In this document: one piece after another, positions 46,148 to 55,500 of the stretch
How the letters are laid out: every line of letters starts with the position of its first letter
Numbering within the stretch: position 1 is the first letter of the stretch
NCBI RefSeq assembly: GCF_003696265.1
Contig: NZ_RFFH01000005.1
Location: forward strand, 186,001-250,000
Source: Nocardia stercoris
GTDB taxonomy: Bacteria; Actinomycetota; Actinomycetes; Mycobacteriales; Mycobacteriaceae
Direction: 5' to 3'
Length of the DNA: 64,000 nucleotides
Notes under the pieces: model-generated
Told to the model about the DNA's origin: nothing
Seen by the model: the letters and a program-made list of their open reading frames with translations, nothing else
Databases searched by the model: none
Made by a program: the position numbers and the translations under genes

Positions 46148-47557
46148 TCAGCCCGCCTCGGCCTTCGATGTGCCTGTCGGCGAACCCAGTTCCGCGTGGA
46201 CTTCGCGATCGTCCTCGTTGTTGCCCTGGATCGCCTCGAGTGCGAGCCGGGCGAACAACCACTGCTCGGTCGCCGCCATCTGACCGCGGTGCCGGCCCAT
46301 GAACGCCACCATCCACTCGAACACGGTGACCAGGCGGCTGCGATACCCGATCAGGTAGTACAGGTGCAGGCCCAGCCAGGCGAGCCACGCGATGAAACCG
46401 CTGAACTCGATCCGGCCCATCTTCACCACCGCGTCGAACCGCGAGATGGTGGCCATGCTGCCCTTGTCGAAGTACTTGAACGGCTGCCGGTCCGCGACGG
46501 TCGACTTGCCGGCCACCTCGGAGCGGATCAGCTTGGCCGCGTACGTCGCACCCTGGATGGCGCCCTGCGCCTGCCCCGGAACCCCGGGGACCGCCATCAG
46601 GTCACCGACCACGAACACGTTCGGGTGGCCCTTGACGGTCAAGTCGGGTTCCACCACGACCCGGCCGGACCGGTCCACCTCGGTCCCGTCGGAAGCGTCT
46701 GCGAGGAGTTTGCCGAGCGGGCTGGCCTGGACTCCGGCCGACCACACCTTGCACGCCGCCTCGATGCGCTGCGTGGTCCCGTCGGTGTACTTGACGGTGA
46801 CCCCGCGCGCGTCCAGATCGGTGACCATGGCGTTGAGCTGGATCTCGACACCCATCTTGGTCAGCCGCTTCGCGGTCGCCGCACCCAGTTTCGGGCCCAT
46901 CGGCTTGAGCACGGCGTCGGCGCCCTCGATGAGAATGACGCGGGCGGTGCGCGGGTCGATGTTGCGGAAGGTGCCGACCATGGTGCGCCCGGCCAGTTCC
47001 GCGATCTGACCGGCCAGCTCGACGCCGGTCGGGCCGGCGCCGACCACGACGAAGGTGAGGAAGCGTTCGCGGACCGCCGGATCGGTGGCGACCTCGGCCT
47101 CCTCGAAACTGCCCAGGATGCGCGCGCGCAGTTCCAGCGCGTCGTCGATGGTCTTCATGCCGGGGGCGTAGGTGGCGAAGCGGTCGTTGCCGAAGTACGA
47201 CTGCTGGGCGCCGGTCGCCACGATCAGGCTGTCGAAGGGAGTGACGGTGTCGTGGGCGAGCAGCCGGTGGGTGACCGTCCGCGCGGACAGGTCGATCTCG
47301 TGCACGTCGCCGAGCAGGACCGTGGTGTTCTTGTACTTCTTGAGCACCTGGCGGGTGGCGGGGGCGATCTCACCGGTCGACAGGATGCCCGTGGCCACCT
47401 GGTACAGCAGCGGCTGGAACAGGTGGGTGGAGGTCTTCGAGATCAGGGTCACGTCGACGTCGGCTCGTCTGAGGTGCCGGCAGGCGAACAGCCCACCGAA
47501 CCCGGAGCCGAGCACCACCACTCGGTGTCGCCGGGCGCTAGTGGTTTCGATACTCAT
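46148..47557 (-). CDS. ndh: Type II NADH dehydrogenase
   Basis: 469 residues. Single-subunit, non-proton-pumping NADH:menaquinone oxidoreductase. FAD-binding GSGFGGLFACRHL at the start, NAD-binding VVGAGPTGVELAGQIAE, PNVFVVGDLMAVPG near the FAD, and a C-terminal amphipathic membrane segment (WLAWLGLHLYYLIGYRSRL). ATG 47557 has AAGGAG 6 bases upstream. Matches ndh (Rv1854c), which follows urease in M. tuberculosis. Peripheral membrane enzyme of the respiratory chain. Confidence 0.97.
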   Translation of the reverse strand: MSIETTSARRHRVVVLGSGFGGLFACRHLRRADVDVTLISKTSTHLFQPLLYQVATGILSTGEIAPATRQVLKKYKNTTVLLGDVHEIDLSARTVTHRLLAHDTVTPFDSLIVATGAQQSYFGNDRFATYAPGMKTIDDALELRARILGSFEEAEVATDPAVRERFLTFVVVGAGPTGVELAGQIAELAGRTMVGTFRNIDPRTARVILIEGADAVLKPMGPKLGAATAKRLTKMGVEIQLNAMVTDLDARGVTVKYTDGTTQRIEAACKVWSAGVQASPLGKLLADASDGTEVDRSGRVVVEPDLTVKGHPNVFVVGDLMAVPGVPGQAQGAIQGATYAAKLIRSEVAGKSTVADRQPFKYFDKGSMATISRFDAVVKMGRIEFSGFIAWLAWLGLHLYYLIGYRSRLVTVFEWMVAFMGRHRGQMAATEQWLFARLALEAIQGNNEDDREVHAELGSPTGTSKAEAG

Positions 47558-47657
47558 TGAGGGCTCCTTGCGAGGTCTGCCTTCGGTGTCCGACTTGCCA
47601 TACGGTAGTCGCCTCGGGCCGCTCGGTCGCGATGTGTCCGATTCGCGGGATTTCCGG

Positions 47658-48512
47658 TCACGACTGGTCGCCGAACAGGATTTCCGCGACCTGGGTGGTG
47701 GTTTGCGATCCGTCGTCGAATCCGCCGTCGGGCCCCAGCGAGTTCATGATCGCCAGGGTGTAGCGCTCGCCGGGCCCGGCGAATCCGACCGAATTGGTGA
47801 CCCAGCCCGAATCCTCTTCGGACCAGCCGTTCTTCACGCCCGGCCGCATGTCCGGTCCCGCGCCCCACATGCCCCACCGCTGGTCGGGGCCGACGTTGCG
47901 CATGCGGTCGAGCAGGTAGGCGCGGTCGTCGGGGTGGATGCCGGTCAGGACGGTGTTCATCAGCCGGTCCAGGTCGGCGGGCGTGCACTGTTCGAACCCC
48001 CAATACGGGTAGGCCCGGTCGCTGCTGGGTTCGGCGACCAGGCCGGTCATGCCGTAGCGCGGGAAGTCGTTGTCGAAGGCGAGCCGGTCGGGACCGGAGT
48101 AGGTGTCCCACAGCGCGTCGGTGGCGTCGTTGTCGGAGTCGACGAGCATCGCGTCCATCCGCTCCCGGTCGGCGGGGGTGAGTGTGAGGGCGCCGGCCCG
48201 GGCGCGCTGCAGCAGGTCCACGGCGATGGCCAGTTTGATGGTGGACGCGGTCCACATCCGGGTGTCGGCGGCCGCGTTGCGGTAGAGCGCGCCGGTCACC
48301 CGGTCGCGCACCACGTAACCGATGGTGCCGGGCCGGGTGGCCAGGTAGGCGTCGACCGCGGCGGCCTGGGTGGCCAGATCGCAGGTCGCGAGGTGGCCGC
48401 AGGCCTGTTCGAGCGGTGGGGCCGGGGTGGCGGTGGCCGCCGGTCCGGTCGCTGCGGCGAGTGCGGCGCAGGCGGCGAGGACGGCGGCGGTGTGGACCCG
48501 GTAATCGCGCAC
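47658..48512 (-). CDS. Exported serine hydrolase, class A beta-lactamase fold
   Basis: 284 residues. Signal peptide residues 1-30. Active-site serine S90-T-I-K93 (SxxK), then S-D-N in LVDSDNDATDALW as the second motif; the third KTG motif is not obvious, the nearest candidate being KNGWSEEDSG. The family is beta-lactamase/transpeptidase-like; without a full KTG and omega-loop glutamate it may be a peptidase or esterase and not give resistance. GTG 48512 start. Divergent context; no regulator nearby. Confidence 0.82.
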   Translation of the reverse strand: MRDYRVHTAAVLAACAALAAATGPAATATPAPPLEQACGHLATCDLATQAAAVDAYLATRPGTIGYVVRDRVTGALYRNAAADTRMWTASTIKLAIAVDLLQRARAGALTLTPADRERMDAMLVDSDNDATDALWDTYSGPDRLAFDNDFPRYGMTGLVAEPSSDRAYPYWGFEQCTPADLDRLMNTVLTGIHPDDRAYLLDRMRNVGPDQRWGMWGAGPDMRPGVKNGWSEEDSGWVTNSVGFAGPGERYTLAIMNSLGPDGGFDDGSQTTTQVAEILFGDQS

Positions 48513-48564
48513 ATGATCACGATAGGCGAATCGTCGCGAATGTCGGGTTACCGCCGGGGGTGAA

Positions 48565-48771
48565 TCAGCGGTGCGCGGCCATCAGGTTCGTGGCCGCGCC
48601 ACCGTTGAGCTGGTGGCAATGGGCGAACGCCTCGGAGTGCTCGTCGCGGGGCCAGGTGTGCAGCACCACGTCCCTGCCGTAGGTTCTGGAGTGGATCAGC
48701 TCCCAGAGATCTCCGGCCCGGCGCACCGTGAAACCTGATCTCGGAAGTAGGGGAATCACCGTCGCATTCAT
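48565..48771 (-). CDS. Small hypothetical protein
   Basis: 68 residues, not recognised: MNATVIPLLPRSGFTVRRAG, DLWELIHSRTYGRDVVLHTW, EHSEAFAHCHQLNGGAATN. One cysteine and several histidines near the end. Good codon bias and a clear stop; the ribosome site (AAAGG about 13 bases away) is weak. Confidence 0.5.
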   Translation of the reverse strand: MNATVIPLLPRSGFTVRRAGDLWELIHSRTYGRDVVLHTWPRDEHSEAFAHCHQLNGGAATNLMAAHR

Positions 48772-49106
48772 TGCGGGAACCAGCCTTTCGATACCGCTGT
48801 GCAAACCCTCCCGAACAGCACTGTGACACAGGAGGCGGCGCGTTCCGGCGTGACACGCGGGGCGTGCCGCGGTTCTGTCCGGGGACTGCCCTTTGTCTGG
48901 ATCCTCTTGTGTTGCTGGAAATTTGGTGAATGACCGAGTTTCCGGATAAGTGTCGAAGTATCCGGGTCCGCTCGGGGTTCGCTGGGGTTCGATCAACGTG
49001 GTGTGGATCTCTCGCGAGCGCGCGGCCGGACACGGACGCGACCCGGGTTTGTAGGATCGGCAACCGGCAGGCGAACCATGCGGCGGCACGACGGAGAGGG
49101 GGACCG
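48772..49106. other. 335-bp divergent intergenic region before recC
   Basis: No convincing gene. Contains an AT-rich patch (48900-48950), a CCGGATA-N10-TATCCGG dyad at 48942-48965, and TAGGAT at 49055-49060 as a possible recC -10. Nothing else is visible. Confidence 0.4.
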
Positions 49107-52100
49107 ATGGCACTGCACATCCACCGTGCCGAGCGCGCGGAGACCTTGGTCACCGAACTGAGTGCGCTGCTGGCGATCCCGCTGCCGGATCCGTTCGCCG
49201 CCGAGGTCGTCGCGGTGCCGGTCAAAGGCATGGAACGCTGGCTGGTACAGCAGCTTTCCGGTGTCCTGGGTGTGGGGCCGGACACGCTGGACGGCGTCTG
49301 CGCGAACATCGCCTGCCCGACGCCGTCGGCGCTGGTGGCGGACGTGCTCGCCACGGCGAGCGAAGTTCCCGCCGCCGCGGATCCGTGGGGTGTCGAGCGC
49401 CTGACGTGGCCGGTGCTGCGCGCACTGGACGCCGCGCTGGACGAGCCGTGGGCGGCGGTCCCGGCCCGGCACCTCGGCCACGGCGACGCGAGCTCGGTGC
49501 GGGTCGGCCGGCGGCTCGCGACGGCCACCCGGATCGCGACCCTGTTCGACGGCTATGCCGCGCAGCGGCCGACACTGATCACGGATTGGGCGGCGGGCCG
49601 CGACACCGACGGCTACGGGGCGGCATTGCCCGAGGATCTGCGCTGGCAACCGGAACTGTGGCGGCGAGTGCGCGCCGAGCTGGGGGTGGCGAGCCCGGCG
49701 GAACGGCTGCCGGCAGCCGTTGCCCGGTTGCGTGCCGAACCGGGCTGTGTCGCACTGCCGCAACGGATCTCGCTGTTCGCGCCGACCCGGCTGCCGGACG
49801 ATCAGCTGGCCGTGTTGACGGCGCTGGCCGAGCATCGCGATGTCCATGTGTGGCTGGTGCATTCGACGCCCGCGCTGTGGACGGCGCTGGGCTCGGCGCC
49901 GATCGACGGTGCCGATGTGCTTGCCGGGCAAGATATTCCGGTGCTGCGCTCGGCGGACCACAGTGCGCGGCTGGTAGCGCATCCGCTGCTCGCCGCGCTC
50001 GGCCGGGACGCACGTGAGCTGCGGCTTCGGCTACCGGTCCGGCCCAGCGTGCCCGACCGGCATTATCCGTCCGCCGCAAGCGATTCCGCGACATTACTTT
50101 CGCGGTTGCAGGCCGGACTGCGAGACGACAGCTGGCCGCCGGCCGCCCCGGCACCCGACGACGGCACGGTGACCGTCCACGCCTGCCACGGCGCCGCACG
50201 GCAGGTCGAGGTGCTGCGGGAGATCCTGCTCGGCCTGCTCGCCGCCGACCCGACCCTGCAACCGCGCGACGTGGTGGTGCTGTGCCCCGACGTCGAACGG
50301 TACGGGCCGCTGGTGCGGGCGGCGTTCGGGCAGTGGCAGAGCGGCCAGTGGACCGGCGACGACGAGCTGCCGCATCCCGCGCACGGGCTGCGGGTCCGCC
50401 CCGCCGACCGCTCGCCCGGCGCGGTGAATCCGGTGCTGGCCGTACTCGAGCAGCTGTTCGCGCTGGCCGACGGCCGGGTCGAGGTCACCGCGGTACTGGA
50501 CCTGGCGGCCGCGGATCCGGTGCGGCTGCGCTGCGGATTCGGCGACGACGATCTGGAACGGTTGCGCGAGTGGTCCGCCGAGACCGGCGCCCGCTGGGGG
50601 ATCGGACAGCGCCAGCGGCAGGCGTACGGGCTCGGCGACTTCGCGCAGAACACCCTCAACGCCGCGGTGGACCGGATCCTGCTCGGCGTCGCGGCCGGTG
50701 AATCATCCGAGGACTGGCTGGAATTGGCGTTGCCGCTCGACGACGTCGACTCCGGCGACGTGGACCTCGCCGGGCGGCTCGCCGAATTCGTGGACCGCCT
50801 CGCGGTCTGCCTGCGCGACCTCGGCGGACCGGTCCCCGGCGCACCGGCCGGCACCCCGCGACCGGCCACCGAATGGCTGCGAGTACTGGAACGGGCCCTC
50901 GACCTGCTGACCGAGGTGCCACGCGGGCAGCAGTGGCAGGCCGCGCAAGCCCGCACCGAACTGGCCGCCGCCCTGGAACCCGCCGGCACACAGATGCTGC
51001 GGTTGCCCGACATCGCGGCACTGCTGCGCGGGCGGCTCGCGGCGCAGGCCGGGCGCGCCAACTTCCGCACCGGGGAGCTCAGTGTGTGCGGGCCGGCTCC
51101 GCTGCGGTCGGTGCCGCATCGGGTGGTGGTGCTGCTGGGGCTCGACGACGAGGTCTTCCCGCGCGCGACCGGGATCGACGGAGACGACGTGATGTCGCGG
51201 GCGCCCCGGATCGGCGAGCGGGACGCCCGCAGCGAGGACCGGCAGCTGCTGTTGGACGCGATCATGGCCGCCCGCGACAAGCTGGTCCTGCTCTACACCG
51301 GTGCCGATCCGGTGACCGGCGCACCCCGTCCGCCCGCGGTGCCGGTCGCCGAACTGCTCGACGTGCTGCGGGAGCTCACCGGTCCGGTCGCGGCGGATAC
51401 CGCGCATCCGCTGGCCACCGTGCACACGCGGCACCCGTTGCAGGCCTTCGACTCTCGCAACTTCGACCCGGTGCGCCCGTTCGGTTTCGATCCGCTCGCG
51501 CTGGCCGGTGCGCGGGCCGCGGCACATCCGCCGCAACCGGCCGCGCCGTTCCTGTCCCAGCCGCTGGCCGCGCCCGTGATCGAGGACGTGGAGCTCGCGG
51601 ACCTGATCGCGTTCGCCGAACATCCGGTGCGGGCGTTCCTGTGGCAGCGGCTCGGGATCCGGGTGCCCGAGGAGGACGACGAGGTCGACGACCGGCTGCC
51701 GATCGAACTCGACGGCCTGACCCGCTGGAACATCGGCGAACGGATGCTGGCGGCCCGGCTCACGGGTACCGCGCCCGAGGTCCTGCGGGCCGCCGAGTGG
51801 CGGCGCGGCACCCTGCCGCCGTTCGGGCTGGGCGCGGCGGTGCTCGAGGATGTCGAGTACACCGTGGACCGGCTGGTGCGGGTGGCGCGCCCGATCCACG
51901 AACTCCCGGCACACACCCTCGATATCGCGGTCGACCTCGGCGGTGGCCGGCGGCTGACCGGGACCGTCGCCGATATCCGCGACGACGCGGTGGTGCGGGC
52001 GACGTTCTCCCGGCTGGCGCCGAAACATCGTATGGCGGCGTGGATCCGGGTGCTGGCCCTGGCCGCCGCGCACCGCCACCAGAGCTGGCGCGCGGTCACT

Positions 52101-52523
52101 ATCGGCCGCGGGAAGTTCGGCCGCCCCGCCGGCCGCTCGACCGTGGTGCCGCCGAACGGCGCCGGGGCACTGGTGATCCTGCGGGACCTGGCCGAGCTGC
52201 GCGACGAAGGGCTGACCGCACCGCTGCCGATCACCCCGACCGCCTCCGCGCTCTACGCCGACCGGCGTTGTGCCGGAGCCGATCTCGCTGACGCCCGGCT
52301 GGCCGCCGACCAGGAGTTCCTCGGCGGCCCCAACGGCCCCAAGGCCTTCGGCGACCACACCGACCGCTGCCTGCGCTACGTCTGGGGCCCGATGACCGGC
52401 CTGGACACCATCGACACTCCGCTGCCCGCCCCCGACCGCTCCGGCGAGACCACCCGCTTCGGCGCCTGCGCGCGCCGCCTGTGGTCCCCGCTGCTGGCCG
52501 CCGAGAACCAGGACCAGCCGTGA
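49107..52523 (+). CDS. recC: Exodeoxyribonuclease V gamma chain RecC
   Basis: 1138 residues. RecC: opening MALHIHRAERAETLVTELSA, PDPFAAEVVAVPVKGMERWL, QQLSGVLGVGPDTLDGVCAN; central ISLFAPTRLPDDQL, and RVVVLLGLDDEVFPRATGID; C-terminal end FGACARRLWSPLL. RecC holds RecB and RecD and scans for Chi. In mycobacteria RecBCD serves single-strand annealing repair. ATG 49107 has GAGGGGGA 6 bases upstream and fits the family start. The stop overlaps recB by GTGA. Antisense long frames are GC artefacts. Confidence 0.96.
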   Translation: MALHIHRAERAETLVTELSALLAIPLPDPFAAEVVAVPVKGMERWLVQQLSGVLGVGPDTLDGVCANIACPTPSALVADVLATASEVPAAADPWGVERLTWPVLRALDAALDEPWAAVPARHLGHGDASSVRVGRRLATATRIATLFDGYAAQRPTLITDWAAGRDTDGYGAALPEDLRWQPELWRRVRAELGVASPAERLPAAVARLRAEPGCVALPQRISLFAPTRLPDDQLAVLTALAEHRDVHVWLVHSTPALWTALGSAPIDGADVLAGQDIPVLRSADHSARLVAHPLLAALGRDARELRLRLPVRPSVPDRHYPSAASDSATLLSRLQAGLRDDSWPPAAPAPDDGTVTVHACHGAARQVEVLREILLGLLAADPTLQPRDVVVLCPDVERYGPLVRAAFGQWQSGQWTGDDELPHPAHGLRVRPADRSPGAVNPVLAVLEQLFALADGRVEVTAVLDLAAADPVRLRCGFGDDDLERLREWSAETGARWGIGQRQRQAYGLGDFAQNTLNAAVDRILLGVAAGESSEDWLELALPLDDVDSGDVDLAGRLAEFVDRLAVCLRDLGGPVPGAPAGTPRPATEWLRVLERALDLLTEVPRGQQWQAAQARTELAAALEPAGTQMLRLPDIAALLRGRLAAQAGRANFRTGELSVCGPAPLRSVPHRVVVLLGLDDEVFPRATGIDGDDVMSRAPRIGERDARSEDRQLLLDAIMAARDKLVLLYTGADPVTGAPRPPAVPVAELLDVLRELTGPVAADTAHPLATVHTRHPLQAFDSRNFDPVRPFGFDPLALAGARAAAHPPQPAAPFLSQPLAAPVIEDVELADLIAFAEHPVRAFLWQRLGIRVPEEDDEVDDRLPIELDGLTRWNIGERMLAARLTGTAPEVLRAAEWRRGTLPPFGLGAAVLEDVEYTVDRLVRVARPIHELPAHTLDIAVDLGGGRRLTGTVADIRDDAVVRATFSRLAPKHRMAAWIRVLALAAAHRHQSWRAVTIGRGKFGRPAGRSTVVPPNGAGALVILRDLAELRDEGLTAPLPITPTASALYADRRCAGADLADARLAADQEFLGGPNGPKAFGDHTDRCLRYVWGPMTGLDTIDTPLPAPDRSGETTRFGACARRLWSPLLAAENQDQP

Positions 52524-55500
52524 CCGACGAACTGTTCCCGCTGTCGGAGGAAACCGGCCACACCCCGCGCCGCCGCGCCGGCGGCCGCGGGCGAACGGCG
52601 ACGGCGGCGCCGGGCGCCGGGCGCGTCACCCACGGGCCGTCGGATGCGGGGACCGGGCACGACAGTGATCCGGGACTGGAGTTGTTCGCCATCGGCACCA
52701 TCGACGGGCCGGAGGACACGACGACTGTAGCGGCCGACGAATCCGCCGGGCCGGGCCTGACAGCAGGCATCGCCGCCGACGATTTCGCCGACATGTCTGC
52801 GGAATCGGCTGTGGCGCAGGCAGTGACGAGCTCGGCGCCGGTGTTTTCGACCGACGCCTCGTCGCAGGGCGCGGACAGTGTGTTCGCCGCCGATCCGGTC
52901 GGCTCGGGTGTGTCGGGGCGATCGGGCGATCGGGCCCGCACCGACGGCTCCGGGAGGGGTGCGGGTGAACCGGCGCGAGGGCGTTCGGTCGCGTTCGCTG
53001 GGGAGCTGGACGCGGAATCGGCTGTGGCGCAAGAAGTGACGAGTTCGGCGTCGGTGCTGTCGATCGATGGCTCGTCGCAGGGCGCGGCCGGTGTGCTCGC
53101 CGAGGATTTCGCGGCGAGCAGGAATGGGTTGGCGCTCGCCGGTGAGGCGGGTACGGAATCGGGTGCGATACAGCGGTTGTCGCGGTCGGCGACCGCGTCG
53201 GACGCTGCGAGCGGCGTCGCACTGGTGGGATCGGGCGAAGCTCTGCTGGATTCGGTTGCGGGACAGGCAGTTGCGTTCGAGGTCCGGCCGCGCGGTGAAT
53301 CTGCTGTCGGCGGTGACGGATTCGAGTTGTGTGGGCCGCTGCCGGACGGGACCACGGTGCTGGAGGCCAGTGCCGGGACCGGGAAGACGTACGCGATCGT
53401 CGGGCTCGCGGTGCGGTATGTGGCCGAGGGCGTGGCCGATATCAGCCAGTTGTTGCTGGTCACGTTCAGCCGGGCCGCTACGCAGGAGCTGCGGGAACGG
53501 ACGCGGGAGCGGTTCGTGGCGGTGGCGGCGGAACTGGCCGAGCCGGAACGGGCGCGGGGGAGCGCGGACGAACTCGTCCGGTATCTGGCCGACGCCGACG
53601 CCGCGGAGGTCGCGGCGCGACGGGCCCGGCTGCGGGGCGCGCTGTCGGAGTTCGACGCCGGGACCATCGCGACGACGCACAGTTTCTGTCAGCGCATGCT
53701 CGACGAGCTGGGGCTGGCGGGGGAACAGGATCCGGCGGCCCGATTGGTGGAGGGCGTCGAGGATCTGGTCGAGGCCGTGGTCGAGGACCTGTATCTGGCC
53801 CGGTACGCGCGCACCCAGCCGCCGTTCCCGCTGGCCGAGGCCCGGCAGCTGGCCCTGGCCGCGGTCGCCGATCCGCACGCCCGGCTGCGTCCCGACGACG
53901 CCGACGTCGGGGATCACCCGGCCGCCGAGAAGGTGGCCTTCGCGGCCGCGGCCCGCGCGGAAACCCGCCGCCGCAAACAGCTTTCGGGTCTGCGCGACTT
54001 CGACGACCTGCTGGAACTGCTGCACGGCGTGCTCGCCGACGAACGCCACGGACCCGCGGCGTGCGCACGGGTGCGGGAGCGCTACCGCGTGGTCCTGGTC
54101 GACGAGTTCCAGGACACCGACCCGCTGCAGTGGGAGATCCTGCGCCTGGCCTTCCACGGCCACCACACCCTGATCCTGGTCGGCGACCCGAAGCAGGCCA
54201 TCTACGCGTTCCGCGGCGCCGAGGTGCTGAGCTACCTCAGCGCCGTCGAAGCCGCCGACCACCGTTACGAGCTGACCACCAACCGGCGCAGCGACGCCGG
54301 CCTGCTGGCCGCGCTCGATCATCTGCTGACCGGCGCCGAGCTCGGGCACCGGCAGATCACCGTGCCGCCGGTCTCGGGCGTACACCCCGGCAGCCGGCTG
54401 TCGGGGCCGCAGGGTGCGGCGATCCCGTTGCGGCTGCGATGTTTTCCGCGCACCGGTGCCGGGCCGCTGAACAAGAGCGGCTTCCCGGTGGTGGGCCGCC
54501 AGCGCGATCGGGTGGTTGCCGATCTGGCCGCCGACGTGGTCGCCCTGCTGGAATCCGGGACGATGTGCGGCGACCGGCCGCTGGGCGCCGGTGACATCGC
54601 GGTACTGGTTCGCACCCGTGCCCAGGTCGATCTGGTGCGCGACGCGCTGGAACGGGCCGGGGTGCCCGCCGTACTGGCGGGCGGGGCGAGCGTGTTCGCG
54701 ACCCGCAGCGCCACGGACTGGCTGTGGCTGCTGCGCGCGCTGGAACAACCGCATCGAGCCGACCGGGTACGCCTGGCCGCGTCCACCGCGTTGCTCGGGG
54801 TGTCTGCGGCCGAGATCGATTCCGGCGGTGCGGATCTGGTGGGTCGGCTGGGCAGCCGCCTGCGGGACGCGGCTCGCCTGTTCGGCCGCGCCGGGTTCGC
54901 GGCCGTGTACGACCGGATCGCCACCGAGTCGGAACTGGCGCCGCGGCTGCTGGGCACGATCGGCGGCGAGCGGGAACTCACCGACCTGCGCCACATCGCG
55001 CAGTTGCTGGACCAGGTCGCGGTGCGCGAACAGCTCGGGCTCAGCGCGCTGACCCGGTGGCTGGGCGACCGGGTGCGCGACCCGGCCTCGGGCGTGGTGT
55101 CCGACCGCAGCCGCCGCCTCGACCGCGACGCCGCCGCGGTGCAGATCGCGACCGTCCACGCCAGTAAGGGCCTCGAATTCCCGGTCGTATACTTGCCGTT
55201 CGCCTGGGACAGCGCCAAACCGTTCACCCGCACCACCATGCTGTTCCACGAGCGTGGCGTGCGGTACCTCGACGTCGGGGGCGGCGGTGGGCGCGACCGC
55301 AGCGGCGGCGACAAGCCACCCGGCCACGACGAGCGAAAGGCGTTGTGCGAGGCCGAGGAAGCCGGTGAGGAGCTCCGGCTGCTCTATGTCGCGCTGACCC
55401 GGGCCCGGTCCCAGGTGGTGGCGTGGTGGGCGCCGGCGTTCGGCACCGACTGTTCCCCGCTGCACCGGCTGATCGCCGGTCGCGCACCGGGCACCGGCGA

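Noticed and set aside
47658..48512. Reading the serine hydrolase as a resistance beta-lactamase
   Set aside because: SxxK and SDN are present, but a KTG motif and the omega-loop glutamate are not clear, so resistance is not supported.
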